Assembly (NCBI GenBank): GCA_963707135.1
Contig: CAVPOY010000043.1
Coordinates: 1-64,000 of the forward strand
DNA from: JBGSTR01 sp963707135
GTDB lineage: Bacteria; Pseudomonadota; Gammaproteobacteria; Chromatiales; Chromatiaceae
Length of the DNA: 64,000 bases
Reading direction: 5' to 3'
Shown here: positions 18,142 through 27,003 of the stretch, piece by piece
Position numbering within the stretch: the stretch's first letter is position 1
Layout of the letters: every line of letters starts with the position of its first letter
The notes under the pieces: generated by a model
Databases searched by the model: none
Told to the model about the DNA's origin: nothing
What the model saw: the letters and a program-made list of their open reading frames with translations, nothing else
Made by a program: the position numbers and the translations under genes

Positions 18142-18276
18142 GCGTCTCATAGGGCCACAGTCGTCGCCGCGGAGTTCTTTGCTCGTTTCGCCATTCCTCG
18201 CCGAGGAGCGTGGACAGCCCGGCAGGGCTAAAAAAAACTCGAAATATCAGCAAAAAGACTTGACAAGAGGCTTTCA

Positions 18277-19626
18277 ATGGGGTCGCGCTGGTGTGTTGCA
18301 AAACCACAACAAGGCATGACTCCAATGATATTCGACCGACTCGTGAGCCTGATGCATCGCCTCACCGACAAGACCGTGTTCGCCGAACTGCTCTCTCCCG
18401 TCGAGCGCATACTCGCGCGGGTGCGCAGTGCCCAGGGGCTGGGGCGGACCCTGAGTATGAGCGATTTCATCGCCCTCGGGGTGCTGCGCCATCTCCAGGG
18501 CATGGGCACCCTGCGCGAGCAGGTGCAGACGTTGCTGCATCTGGATCCGGCGCCGGGCGCTCGTGCGCCTCTGGCCCGTTCCACCTGGTCGGATGCGCTG
18601 TGCTCGGCAGCGCGCCTGGGCGTGCTCGAGGAGACGCTGCCGGCGCTGGTGGCGGACGCCGCCGCGCTGCTGCCCGATCGCTTGGCCGACATCCCGGGCC
18701 TGGGCACGCGCCCGGTGCGGGCCATCGACGGCACCTACCAGGACGAGAGCGCGCATTTTCGCCGCTGTACGCCCAAGGAGGGTGGAGAGGACAACCCCAA
18801 AGGCCATGCCCTGCTGAGCTTCTACAATCTGCGCCTGGGGGTCCCCGAAGATGCCCAGGTGGAGACGCGCAATCGCCACGAGACGGCCATTCTGCGCGAT
18901 TACGACCGCTCCCCACACGCCCTTACCCGGGAGCGCCATACGCTGTTCCTGGTCGATCGCGCCTTCATCGACGCCCGCTTCTGGGATGCCAAGAAGGCCA
19001 CGTGCGCGATCACCATCATCACCCGCATGAAGTCGAACCTGCGTATCGACTCGACGGAGGCGCTCAGCGTCGCTGCCGACCCCGTCAACTGCGGTGTACA
19101 GCGCGACCTGCGCGTGATGCTCTCCAGCTCTTCGGAGCCCTGGCGCCTGATTACCTACCGCACCCGTCGCGGCCATGTCGTGGAGTTCCTCACCAACGAG
19201 TTCGATCTGCAACCCGGTGTCATCGCCTTTCTGTACTCCCGCCGCTGGGAGGAAGAGAAGTGCTTCGACACTTGGAAGAACGACTTCAGCCAAGCCAAGG
19301 CCTGGGGCAAGCGCGCCGTGGCCATCGACAACCAGGTGCGCTTGGCCATTGTGACCAGCATCCTGGTGGCGATGATGCTTGCCAAGACCCTCGGCGAGGA
19401 CGGGTTCACCGATGCCAAGGCGTTGCGCCGACAGGCCCGCCGCCAAGCCAAGCACCCGGACCAGCCCGACGGAACCGATCGCCCCGATTGGACCGCACCC
19501 CTGTTTCGCTACACCGCCAAGGTCAGCCGCCAGGTATTGCGGTTCTTCAAACACTGTTTCCTCAAACCGGCCTCGCCAGCGCTCTATGAGCGCGAGCTGC
19601 GGCCACTGTTGATGGCCTACCTATGA
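18277..19626 (+). mobile_element. IS4-family transposase (DDE)
   Basis: 449 residues at the longest; ATGs at 18316 and 18325 are equally plausible starts. The DDE residues appear as 'VRAIDGTYQ' (first D), 'LFLVDRAFIDARFW' (second D) and 'YSRRWEEEKCFDTWKNDF', the Y-x2-R-x3-E-x6-K signature of the IS4 family. The frame is complete, so the element may have been active recently. Terminal inverted repeats could not be assigned. It sits between the histidine phosphatase fragment and an attC-like end, so it may have entered the cassette's attC. Confidence 0.85.
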
Positions 19627-19683
19627 AGGGGCCGGACACCGTTGACGTTCTTGGTAAGCTTCAACTGGAGCAGTGAGAAAATT

Positions 19684-19758
19684 TCCGAACAAAATGTTCA
19701 ACAACACTCGTTTCTCGCTCGGACGCGCTAACGCCCGCCGGTTATCTTAGCGTTAGGT
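19684..19758 (+). repeat. attC-like site, partly disrupted
   Basis: Ends with a perfect GTTRRRY core, GTTAGGT (19752-19758). CTAACGC (19728-19734) and GCGTTAG (19750-19756) are complementary, and 'TCCGAAC' at 19684 could be the inverse core. It is followed 39 bases later by the next small gene. Confidence 0.45.
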
Positions 19759-19797
19759 GTCGCAGCCACTCCACGCCGCAGGCAATTTCCGTTTCCC

Positions 19798-20142
19798 ATG
19801 TACGAGTCACGATCTCAGGCGCCATTGGCGCGCTCACGCTTCGCCGCGCGGCTTGGCCTCCACATAGCAGCCGCCGGCGCACTGCTGTTAGTCTCTCTTG
19901 TGATAGGCATTTGGGGCTACATCAAGTTCGAGGCGCTCTCGCCCATCGACGCCTTCCTCAACGCCGCCATGCTGCTAGGTGGCATGGGCCCTGTTGACCC
20001 GCCCGCCAATTCGGCCGGAAAGCTATTCGCGGGCCTGTACGCGCTGTACGCCGGCCTGGTCTTCGTTCTGACGACCGCCCTCGTACTAACACCGGTAGCC
20101 CATCGGGTCCTGCACAAGTTCCACTGGGACTCAAGGCTCTGA
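19798..20142 (+). CDS. Small two-helix membrane protein, cassette-like
   Basis: 114 residues. Two membrane segments ('AAGALLLVSLVIGIWGYIKF' and 'LYAGLVFVLTTALVLTPVAH') flank 'LLGGMGPVDPPANSAGKLFA'. I recognise no domain. Helix-loop-helix with a Gly-rich loop is reminiscent of small channel-like proteins, but the sequence does not prove that. It starts at ATG 19798, soon after the attC-like core, so it is probably the last readable integron cassette gene. Confidence 0.65.
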   Translation: MYESRSQAPLARSRFAARLGLHIAAAGALLLVSLVIGIWGYIKFEALSPIDAFLNAAMLLGGMGPVDPPANSAGKLFAGLYALYAGLVFVLTTALVLTPVAHRVLHKFHWDSRL

Positions 20143-20733
20143 TCGGTTATGCCGCAAAGGCGATCGCGCACCCCTCGGTCAACGGGCGGCCCACCGGCGA
20201 GCTTCCAGTCCCCGATACCGTGAGGCATGTTCTCGACCTCGCGGGCCTGGCGTTCCGCCGTTGGCCCCGCATTACCTCGAACCTTCGGCTCGTTCCAGAG
20301 ATGAACCGAGCGGGCACCGGTATCATGTGACTGAATGTCAAGTCCCGGCTGATTCTATGAACGCTTGTGAAATGGCTCAGGGTTCTCGCGGTGCCGGCGT
20401 TCGAGACAATCTATTGGGAGCAGCGCGTTACAAGGCGCGCTGCGGGATATGCTGGTTGTAGAGCTTGATGCAGCAGGGAACCAGGGTCAGCATTTCGGTC
20501 AACCCGATCAACAACACCGTAAAGTTCCTTATGCACGATCACGCTCTTGTCCGGATAAGAGGGCGGCTAAACAGTTACCGCTTCGCTGGTCGCGGGAAAC
20601 CAGCCTGGTAGCCGACGTCGGCGTTTGTGACATCGGCTCGTCCCCCGGGTCGCGGCTTTCCTCTTGGTTTCTGTCGCATCCGGCGCTTGCGCCAAACTGG
20701 CGCCGTCGGCGCTTTGCGCCATACTCGCGTCCC
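20143..20733. other. Intergenic region with a short minus-strand coding remnant
   Basis: No complete gene. On the minus strand 20429-20524 reads about 31 codons ending 'CCIKLYNQHIPQRAL', with no start and no recognisable family, possibly a gene tail. It is followed by a GCAGCGCG / CGCGCTGC hairpin (20421-20444). The rest is featureless and may be the outer edge of the integron. Confidence 0.4.
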
Positions 20734-21327
20734 ATGAATCCGCCCCTCTGGACCCTTGCCGCCGTGCTCGTCCTGATCGCGTTTCGCCACCTGGCGGGCG
20801 GGCGCCTGCGCATTTGGCAGATCGTGTTGGGCGGCGCGCCGGTGGTGTTGCTGACGGGGGGCATCTCGCCCCGCGACGCCTGGCGGGCCATCGACTGGGA
20901 GGTGATCGGCTTCCTGTTCGGGGTGTTCGTTTTGGGCCAAGCCCTGGCGGAAAGCGGCCTGTTGGGGCGGGCCAGCGCCCTCCTGCTGGGCCGAGTTCGA
21001 GGCGCGGGTGGCCTGGTGCTGGCCATCCTACTGGCCGGCGGCCTGGCCTCGGCGCTGCTTATGAACGACACTCTGGCGGTTATCGGCACCCCGCTCATGT
21101 TGGCCCTGGCCCGAGCCCACCGCCTGCCGCCCAACCTGTTGCTGCTGGCCCTGGCCTTCGGCATCACCATCGCCGGCAAACTGACGTTGATGGGTGCCGC
21201 CAGCAACATCATCATCGTCCAAGCGGCGGAGAGCCGGGGTGCGCATCTGGGCTTTTGGCGCTTCCTGGCCGTTGGCGCGCCGCTCACCGTCCTGAATCTG
21301 CTGGTCTATTGGCTGTTTCTCGGTTGA
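20734..21327 (+). CDS. Half-size SLC13/ArsB-type permease
   Basis: 197 residues with about five to six membrane helices. It contains 'AWRAIDWEVIGFLFGVFVLG' and 'LLMNDTLAVIGTPLMLALA', characteristic of the ion transporter superfamily (ArsB, NhaD, SLC13). Full proteins have ~400 residues in two inverted repeats; this one ends after 'LTVLNLLVYWLFLG', so only the first half is present. No continuation is seen downstream. It may be a truncated gene or a half-size transporter. The substrate is unknown. Confidence 0.65.
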   Translation: MNPPLWTLAAVLVLIAFRHLAGGRLRIWQIVLGGAPVVLLTGGISPRDAWRAIDWEVIGFLFGVFVLGQALAESGLLGRASALLLGRVRGAGGLVLAILLAGGLASALLMNDTLAVIGTPLMLALARAHRLPPNLLLLALAFGITIAGKLTLMGAASNIIIVQAAESRGAHLGFWRFLAVGAPLTVLNLLVYWLFLG

Positions 21328-21600
21328 GGGGTCGGCTGGAGCGCCGCCGTCCGGCACGCCCGTGCCATTGCGGACAGGGGCGTGCAGACAGCAGCTTTGC
21401 CCGGCGATGCCCCCGCCTGAACTCCATTTGGCGGGTAAGAATTGCCGGTAAGCAGTCACTGGAATATCAGTCCGCTGCCATGCGTCGGGTCTGCACCGAG
21501 TCCGGAGCTTCCGCCCTGACCCGATTTCATGGAGCCCCAAGCTTCCCTGGAGATCCGAGACATCCGAACTTCGGGGGTGGAGGGGGGAACCCCTGCAGGC

Positions 21601-22452
21601 TCAGCCGGCGGTGGACGATCGCTCCGGCGCGGGACGTCGGCGGTAGGCGAGGGCCAACAGCAGGGCGCCGAATAGCAGCATCGGCAGCGTCAGCAACTGC
21701 CCCATCGTCAGCCAGCCGAAGGCGAGGTAGCCGATGTGGGCGTCCGGCAGGCGCACCAGCTCGACCAGGAAGCGGAAGGTGCCGTAGCCGAGCAGGAAGA
21801 GCCCGGAGACCGCCATCATCGGGCGTGGCCGGCTCGAGAACAGCCAAAGGATGACGAACAGCACCAGACCCTCGAGCATCGCCTCGTAGAGCTGAGACGG
21901 GTGCACGGCGGCGCTCCAGGGCTCGCCTGCCGGCTGGTCGACGCACTGGGCGGGAAAGCGCTCGCAGGGCAGGCGCATCCCCCAGGGCAGGGCCGTTCGG
22001 CCACCCCAGAGCTCGCCGTTGATGAAGTTGCCGATGCGCCCGGTCATCAGGCCGATCGGGACCAGCGGCGCAAGAAAGTCGCCGACCCGAAAAAAAGGCA
22101 TCCCGTGCCGGCGCGCGAACACCAGTATCGCCAGCAGGACGCCGATGAGGCCGCCGTGAAAGGACATCCCCCCTTCCCAGACCTTGAACAGGCTGAGCGG
22201 GTTCTCGATGATCTGCCCGAAGCCGTAGAAGATCATGTAGCCGAGGCGCCCGCCCACGATGGTGCCGACGATGCAGTAGAAGATCAGGTCGTCGACCATG
22301 GTGGGGCTCCAGCCGGAGTCCGGCCTGGACGCCCGCCGGCGGCCGAGCAGCCAGGCCGCGGCGAAGCCCACCAGGTACATCAGTCCGTACCAGTGGACCT
22401 GCAGCGGGCCGATCGAGATCGCGATCGGGTCGATGTCGGGGTAGGTCAGCAT
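21601..22452 (-). CDS. lgt: Prolipoprotein diacylglyceryl transferase
   Basis: 283 residues, multi-pass inner membrane enzyme that adds diacylglycerol to the lipobox cysteine of prolipoproteins. It carries the Lgt signature 'GRIGNFINGELWGG' and the conserved 'VHWYGLMYLVGF' and 'HPSQLYEA'. The start at ATG 22452 ('MLTYPDIDPIAISIGPLQ') fits the family better than the longer frame. The Lpp-like lipoprotein at 25832 and MltD at 60940 are likely substrates. Confidence 0.95.
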   Translation of the reverse strand: MLTYPDIDPIAISIGPLQVHWYGLMYLVGFAAAWLLGRRRASRPDSGWSPTMVDDLIFYCIVGTIVGGRLGYMIFYGFGQIIENPLSLFKVWEGGMSFHGGLIGVLLAILVFARRHGMPFFRVGDFLAPLVPIGLMTGRIGNFINGELWGGRTALPWGMRLPCERFPAQCVDQPAGEPWSAAVHPSQLYEAMLEGLVLFVILWLFSSRPRPMMAVSGLFLLGYGTFRFLVELVRLPDAHIGYLAFGWLTMGQLLTLPMLLFGALLLALAYRRRPAPERSSTAG

Positions 22453-22536
22453 GGCGTCGGATGGTACCACGGCATACGGCTCGATCCGGCTCCCAGCCTC
22501 GGCGGCGCCGCGCGATTGCCGCGCGACGGGCGGCCG

Positions 22537-24039
22537 TCAGCGAACGCCGGAGACGGGGCGCATCTCCAGGTCGCAGGTGCCGCCGACCTTCGCGGTCTTC
22601 ATCGATCCGCCGCCCCGGCAGCTCTCGCCCCGGTCCTGGATACGACAGGCGATCTCCACCGGCTTGCCGTCGGACAGCCAGCTCGGCGTCTTGCGGTAGC
22701 GGCCGACGCTCTTGAAACGGCAGCCCGACGGTATCCCGTAAGCCGGGCAGGAGGAGGCCTTGCGCAGCGAGACCTTGCGGCCGTCGACGACGAAGCCCGG
22801 GTAGTTGTCCAGGATGCGAATCGCATCGCCGCTGTCCTTCTCCTCGAACAGGAACTCCCGAAACAGGTAACCGTTGCCCGAGGAGCCGCCGACCTGGATG
22901 CGGGTATTGGCGATCAGCGCGTAGTCCCCGCCCCGGTTCGCCACGGCGCCAGACATGTACTCCACCCGGTCGTGGTTCGGGAAACACTTGCCCATCGCGG
23001 GGGCATGGTAGTAGTGGCGCATCGCGGTCAGGTCCGACAGCGGCGTGCCCGGGAAAATGTCTTTCAAGTCGCGCTCGTTGCCGTAGAGGATCCTTTCCAC
23101 GTCGCCGACGTTCTGGGCATACATGCTTTGGATCTTGGCGTAGTAGTCGTTGCTGGCCAGGTCAGGGCGCAGAAAGCACGAGGTCAGCCCGGAGATCTGG
23201 GTCAGGTACTCGTCCCAGATGTTGTACTGGGAAACCGATGAGGCGACGCCCTGGAAGTCGCCCGGGAATCGGCAGCCCTGGCGGCTCAGGCATTGCCCGA
23301 CCGCACGGTTGCGGATCGACAGGGCAATGATGTTGCGTTCGCAGCCGCCGTAGGCGCTGCAGCCGCGTCCTATGTGGCCCTCGTAAAGGGCGGTGCGCAT
23401 GGTGTAGTCCAGGTGCTTGGCGCGAGCCAGGTCCTTGTCGGACCAGTTTCGTCCGTTGTCCTTGATGAACCTGTCCCAGGCGCGCTCCAGCGCCGGGCGG
23501 CGCCCGATAAGATTCCGGTTGGCGCCCTCGCATTGGGGGGAGGCATGGAAGGCGCGCACGATACGGTCGAGCTCGGACTGCCCGCCGGCGCCGCCGCGGC
23601 CCGACCGGGGCGGGTCGAAGAACGGGGCCTTCTCCAGCGCATAGAGGTTGCGGACGTCCGTTACGTACTTGTTGCCGCTGTCGCAGTGATGGTTCTGGGC
23701 GGTCATGGACTGCCGACGCTTGAACGCGCGCTTGAACTCATCGGTCGAGTCGCGACTGGCCTTGCGGGGGTCCACGACAACCTCGAACCCGACATAAGGG
23801 GTGCCCTTGCCGTCGGTCAGGGGCTTGCCGTCGCGGATCACCAGGCAGGGGATGACCGATGTCCCCTGGGTCAGGGTACCGGCAGACCCGCGGCCGGCGC
23901 CGGTAAAGCCGTCCGCGCGATAGTAGGGGACCTCCATCGGGCCGTTGAACTGGTAGACGGTCATCACGGGTGTCGCGGGGATCGCGGCCTGGGTCTGGCT
24001 CGCGGCGAGCAGCGCGATGGCGCCAAGGAATTTACGCAT
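22537..24039 (-). CDS. Uncharacterised exported Cys-containing protein
   Basis: 500 residues. ATG 24039 is preceded by AGGAGCC. A clear signal peptide ('FLGAIALLAASQTQAAI') is followed by a mature protein rich in Cys (about 14), Arg and aromatic residues, including 'GCSAYGGCERNIIALSIRNR' and a C-terminal cysteine group ('CRIQDRGESC', 'GGTCDLEM'). No known domain is recognised. It is probably periplasmic or secreted with disulphides. It may form a unit with lgt, which lies 84 bases downstream on the same strand. Confidence 0.75.
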   Translation of the reverse strand: MRKFLGAIALLAASQTQAAIPATPVMTVYQFNGPMEVPYYRADGFTGAGRGSAGTLTQGTSVIPCLVIRDGKPLTDGKGTPYVGFEVVVDPRKASRDSTDEFKRAFKRRQSMTAQNHHCDSGNKYVTDVRNLYALEKAPFFDPPRSGRGGAGGQSELDRIVRAFHASPQCEGANRNLIGRRPALERAWDRFIKDNGRNWSDKDLARAKHLDYTMRTALYEGHIGRGCSAYGGCERNIIALSIRNRAVGQCLSRQGCRFPGDFQGVASSVSQYNIWDEYLTQISGLTSCFLRPDLASNDYYAKIQSMYAQNVGDVERILYGNERDLKDIFPGTPLSDLTAMRHYYHAPAMGKCFPNHDRVEYMSGAVANRGGDYALIANTRIQVGGSSGNGYLFREFLFEEKDSGDAIRILDNYPGFVVDGRKVSLRKASSCPAYGIPSGCRFKSVGRYRKTPSWLSDGKPVEIACRIQDRGESCRGGGSMKTAKVGGTCDLEMRPVSGVR

Positions 24040-24403
24040 GTTTTCGGCTCCTGTCTGTTGGTGCTTATGTTCCGTGGAACCGACCTGGCGGTCGGGTGTA
24101 TTTCGAACCGGATGGTGCGCGGAGGGCGCCGAGACCGGTCCGCGCCGGGGCTTCCCCGAGGCCGTCGCAAGTGCGGGGTCACCGGCCTGCAGGACATGTA
24201 AACGGCGGATTGCGGTCTCCAATCTTGTTGAGTTCCAACCGCTTGCTACGGTCGAGGCCGACTGTCCGATGCTGGACCGCCGCGGGCACCGCATCGTGCG
24301 ACGCCTTTCCTGGGGCGGCAGAGCCTACGGCATTCCGGGCGCGCGATATAGGGGCAGACCCCGCGTGCGTTCATGTCGGGCCGAGCCGGGTAGCGCCCGG
24401 GCT
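24040..24403. other. Intergenic region
   Basis: No gene, tRNA or clear promoter can be supported. It separates two minus-strand genes, so the promoter of the exported Cys protein should lie here. Confidence 0.4.
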
Positions 24404-24985
24404 TTAGCGGTAGAGCGCGAGAGGGAAATACTCGGTGATCAGGATGACAGGCTTGCCGTCGATGATGATCCGGTAGGTGCGGTACACGGCCTTGCCCCGC
24501 CCCTCGCCGGTATCCATCGCGACGTCCAGCACCTCCCGATAGCTTTCCAGGCCGCTGTCGCGGATCAGGACGCCGATGCCTATCTCGCGGTCGATCAGCC
24601 GGCGGCGAAAGCCTTCTGGGATCAGCTGGGTGCGAATCAGCGAGAACGCCTCGGCGTAACCTCGGCCGCTGTGGACGCCGCGCAGGCGAGCGTCGCGGAT
24701 CAGACAGCGATCGCCGGTCCGCACCTCGATCCACGGAACCTCCGCCTCGGCGGTTTCGAACCGCTGCTCCAGGGTATCGACGGCGACCGGCTCCCAAAAA
24801 TAGGCCTCCAGGATCTTGGTCACCGTCCCGTCGGTCGCCAGCAGGGCGCGCAGGAAGGGGGGGAGTGACGCGATCGGCAGCAGATTGCCGTCTCCATCAG
24901 GGATCATGCCGTCGCGCAGATAGCCGTCACAGCGGAACGGGGTCGCCGACAAATCGCCTGACGAGCGGCCATAGTAACGGCGCAT
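24404..24985 (-). CDS. Chorismate pyruvate-lyase-like (DUF98) protein
   Basis: 193 residues. 'LPPFLRALLATDGTVTKILE', 'EAYFWEPV', 'DREIGIGVLIRDSGLESYRE' and the closing 'GKPVILITEYFPLALY' match the UbiC-like/DUF98 fold. Members cleave chorismate to 4-hydroxybenzoate or act on related substrates. The exact substrate cannot be read from the sequence. It is monocistronic and divergent from the TrmH-type gene, with an 86-base gap between start codons. Confidence 0.7.
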   Translation of the reverse strand: MRRYYGRSSGDLSATPFRCDGYLRDGMIPDGDGNLLPIASLPPFLRALLATDGTVTKILEAYFWEPVAVDTLEQRFETAEAEVPWIEVRTGDRCLIRDARLRGVHSGRGYAEAFSLIRTQLIPEGFRRRLIDREIGIGVLIRDSGLESYREVLDVAMDTGEGRGKAVYRTYRIIIDGKPVILITEYFPLALYR

Positions 24986-25071
24986 GGGCGCCTCCTCAGC
25001 GCGATAGGGGCTTTGTGGCAGAATTGTGCCCCATGGCGAGATCAGGCTCCAGGTGGCGGCGCGGGGACGAC

Positions 25072-25611
25072 ATGATTCGCCGCTACGCGAAGGAGCGTCA
25101 GAGAAACTGTCTCGCTCGCCCGGGCGAACAGGAGTTGGTGCTCGTGCTGGACCGGCTCAAGCCTGGCTTCAACGTCGCGAAGATCTTTCGCAGCGCACAG
25201 GCGTTCGGTGTCAGGGAGATTCATCTGGTTGGCATCGGCCCTTTCGATCCAGCCCCGGCGAAAGGCGCCTTCAGGGCCGTTCCGGCCCGCTTCTTCGATG
25301 ACCCGGAGACATCGTTCCGTGACCTCCTCGAGCGCGGCTACACCCTTTTCTGCCTGGAGCCGGGCGCGGGGACGGCGCTGGCCGAGGTCGCCTTTCCGAG
25401 CCGCAGCGCGTTCGTTCTGGGTCACGAGGAGCACGGGTTGAGCTTCGAGCCCGCGAGCCATCCCGGGATCGCCAGGCTCGGCATTCCCCAGCACGGGGTG
25501 CTCAACAGCCTGAACGTCAGCATCGCGGCCTCTATTGCGATGTACGAATACAGCCGTCAACGGCGCGGTGCCGACGGTTTGGCGGCGAAAAATCCGCTTG
25601 AGACCCCTTGA
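25072..25611 (+). CDS. SpoU/TrmH-type RNA 2'-O-methyltransferase
   Basis: About 179 residues from ATG 25072; an in-frame ATG at 25033 would add 13. The SPOUT signature is clear: 'LDRLKPGFNVAKIFRSAQAF' (N at motif 1), 'SAFVLGHEEHGLS' (motif 2) and 'IPQHGVLNSLNVSIAASIAM' (motif 3, SLNVS). It uses S-adenosylmethionine to methylate a ribose in tRNA or rRNA. The short length suggests the catalytic domain only. Confidence 0.85.
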   Translation: MIRRYAKERQRNCLARPGEQELVLVLDRLKPGFNVAKIFRSAQAFGVREIHLVGIGPFDPAPAKGAFRAVPARFFDDPETSFRDLLERGYTLFCLEPGAGTALAEVAFPSRSAFVLGHEEHGLSFEPASHPGIARLGIPQHGVLNSLNVSIAASIAMYEYSRQRRGADGLAAKNPLETP

Positions 25612-25765
25612 CGGACTTGATGTGCGGCGCGCTTTGCGTCAATCTCTTGCGCCGGGTCCGACTCTATCGGTAATCCCGCTTGCGGAAGAACCGGGACCGC
25701 GTCCGTAAAATCGGCCTCGCGCCTTGCACCGCCTGAGCTTTGGGCGAGTCTGGGTAAAGGGCGGA

Positions 25766-25795
25766 TTCGGAAAAACCCGAATGATGTGTTATATA
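25766..25795 (+). promoter_or_regulatory. Possible promoter of the Lpp-like gene
   Basis: TTCGGA (25766-25771), an 18-base spacer, then TATATA (25790-25795), in an AT-rich stretch unusual for this genome and about 35 bases before the start codon. The -35 match is weak. Confidence 0.4.
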
Positions 25796-25831
25796 AAAAG
25801 GGCCTAACGGCCAACAATGGAGATCTAAACG

Positions 25832-26029
25832 ATGACCAAGATCGTCAAGCTCGCTTCCCTGTCCGCTGCTGCTCTGTTGAGCGCCTCCCTGGTCGGTGGT
25901 TGCACCACCGACCAAACCGCTCGCGATATGGCCCAGCAGGCCCTGGACGCTGCCAACAGCGCCCAGGCGTGCTGCGACGCCAACACCGAGCGTCTTGACC
26001 GCATGTATCAGAAGATCATGTCCAAGTGA
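25832..26029 (+). CDS. Braun-type (Lpp/OprI-like) outer-membrane lipoprotein
   Basis: 65 residues. The lipobox LVGGC puts the lipidated cysteine at residue 24. The mature 42-residue chain is alanine-rich and helical ('ARDMAQQALDAANSAQA') and ends 'NTERLDRMYQKIMSK'. The C-terminal lysine and 'RLDRM' closely recall E. coli Lpp ('RLDNMATKYRK'), where the last lysine is linked to peptidoglycan. An L,D-transpeptidase of the linking family is the convergent neighbour. Unusual: two adjacent Cys in the mature chain. Likely abundant; ties outer membrane to wall. Confidence 0.85.
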   Translation: MTKIVKLASLSAAALLSASLVGGCTTDQTARDMAQQALDAANSAQACCDANTERLDRMYQKIMSK

Positions 26030-26973
26030 AGACCGTTCACTGAGCTTCGCCGGCTTCCCACGAGCAGTGGGAGGCCGGTGTTTTCCGACACCGCCTGCTC
26101 AACCGCCTTCCAGTCGATAACCAGCCCGTCGGCGTTCGCCACCGAGTCCGGAATCACGGATCTCGCGCCCTGGCGTTTCTGATCTTCGTCGATGTGGACT
26201 TCCAGATAGAGGTCGTTCCCGAGCCAGCCGAGCTTATAGGGCTGGTCCACGATGGTGACCGGTGTGCTCACCTCGACCTTTCCGAACAACTCCTCGACCC
26301 CTTCCGGGTACATGCGGATGCAGCCGTGACTGACCTGCATGCCGAGTCCCCAGGGTTTGTTGGTGCCGTGAATCAGATAGCTGCGCTCGCTCAGCCGCAT
26401 GGCGTAGAGGCCCAGCGGGTTGTCGGGGCCGGCCGGCACGACATCCGGAAGAATGTCGCCTTGTGCGGCGTGCTCGGCACGGATCGACGCCGGGGGCGTC
26501 CAGGTCGGGCCGTCGATCTTCTCGACGATCGAGAATGAGCCGAGCGGGGTGTTCCAGCCCTCCCGTCCGATGCTGATCGCGTAGGTCCGAACCTCGTTGG
26601 GGTCGTTTGGCGGGTAGTAGTAGAGCCGCTTCTCGGCCCGGTTCAGCACGATCCCGGTGCGCGCGGTATTTGGGAGGACGTAGAAGGTCGGGACCAGTAC
26701 CTCGGTGCCTTTCCCAGGCACCCACATGTCCACGCGGCGGTTGGCGTGGCTCATGTCGTCGTAGCCCTGGCCATTCTGGCGTGCCACGTCGAGTAGCGTG
26801 TCTTCGGCGCGGGTCTTCAAATAGAATGGTGCGCCTATCACACTATCCCCGGCATTGGTCAGTCGGAAGGTCTCGGCCTGGGCGTTCAACGCCAGGGCGA
26901 GCCCCATCAGCGATGCCCCGGCTACGGAAGCGATGCGCACCCAATCGCATTCAGCGGTTCTTCTGCGTCTCAT
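26008..26973 (-). CDS. L,D-transpeptidase (ErfK/YbiS/YcfS type, YkuD domain)
   Basis: 321 residues with a signal peptide ending near 'ALALNAQA'. Residues ~60-95 are LysM-like ('ARQNGQGYDDMSHANRRVD'). The YkuD domain carries the catalytic motif 'HGTNKPWGLGMQVSHGCIR' (His and Cys). In E. coli this group links Lpp to peptidoglycan. Its 3' end overlaps the Lpp-like gene by 22 bp on the opposite strand, and a hairpin lies inside its last codons. The ATG at 26973 is only 30 bases from the divergent EF-G start, so both promoters overlap coding sequence. Confidence 0.92.
   Translation of the reverse strand: MRRRRTAECDWVRIASVAGASLMGLALALNAQAETFRLTNAGDSVIGAPFYLKTRAEDTLLDVARQNGQGYDDMSHANRRVDMWVPGKGTEVLVPTFYVLPNTARTGIVLNRAEKRLYYYPPNDPNEVRTYAISIGREGWNTPLGSFSIVEKIDGPTWTPPASIRAEHAAQGDILPDVVPAGPDNPLGLYAMRLSERSYLIHGTNKPWGLGMQVSHGCIRMYPEGVEELFGKVEVSTPVTIVDQPYKLGWLGNDLYLEVHIDEDQKRQGARSVIPDSVANADGLVIDWKAVEQAVSENTGLPLLVGSRRSSVNGLHLDMIF
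26050..26085 (+). terminator. Terminator hairpin of the Lpp-like gene, inside the transpeptidase 3' end
   Basis: A 12-bp stem CCGGCTTCCCAC / GTGGGAGGCCGG with one G-T pair and loop GAGCA, followed by TGTTTTCC. It begins 21 bases after the lipoprotein stop and is also coding for the convergent gene. Confidence 0.8.
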
Positions 26974-27003
26974 TCAAATTCACCCTTGTCTTGGTCCGGT
27001 ACG

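Noticed and set aside
18142..19700. Terminal inverted repeats of the IS4-family element
   Set aside because: Sequence on both sides of the transposase was compared by eye without a convincing match, so no element borders are claimed.
20429..20524. Minus-strand fragment ending 'KLYNQHIPQRAL'
   Set aside because: Too short, no start codon and no recognisable family; kept only as a note in the intergenic entry.
24040..24403. Possible tRNA or small RNA gene
   Set aside because: No cloverleaf, T-loop motif or terminator could be found; no tRNA was recognised anywhere in the window.
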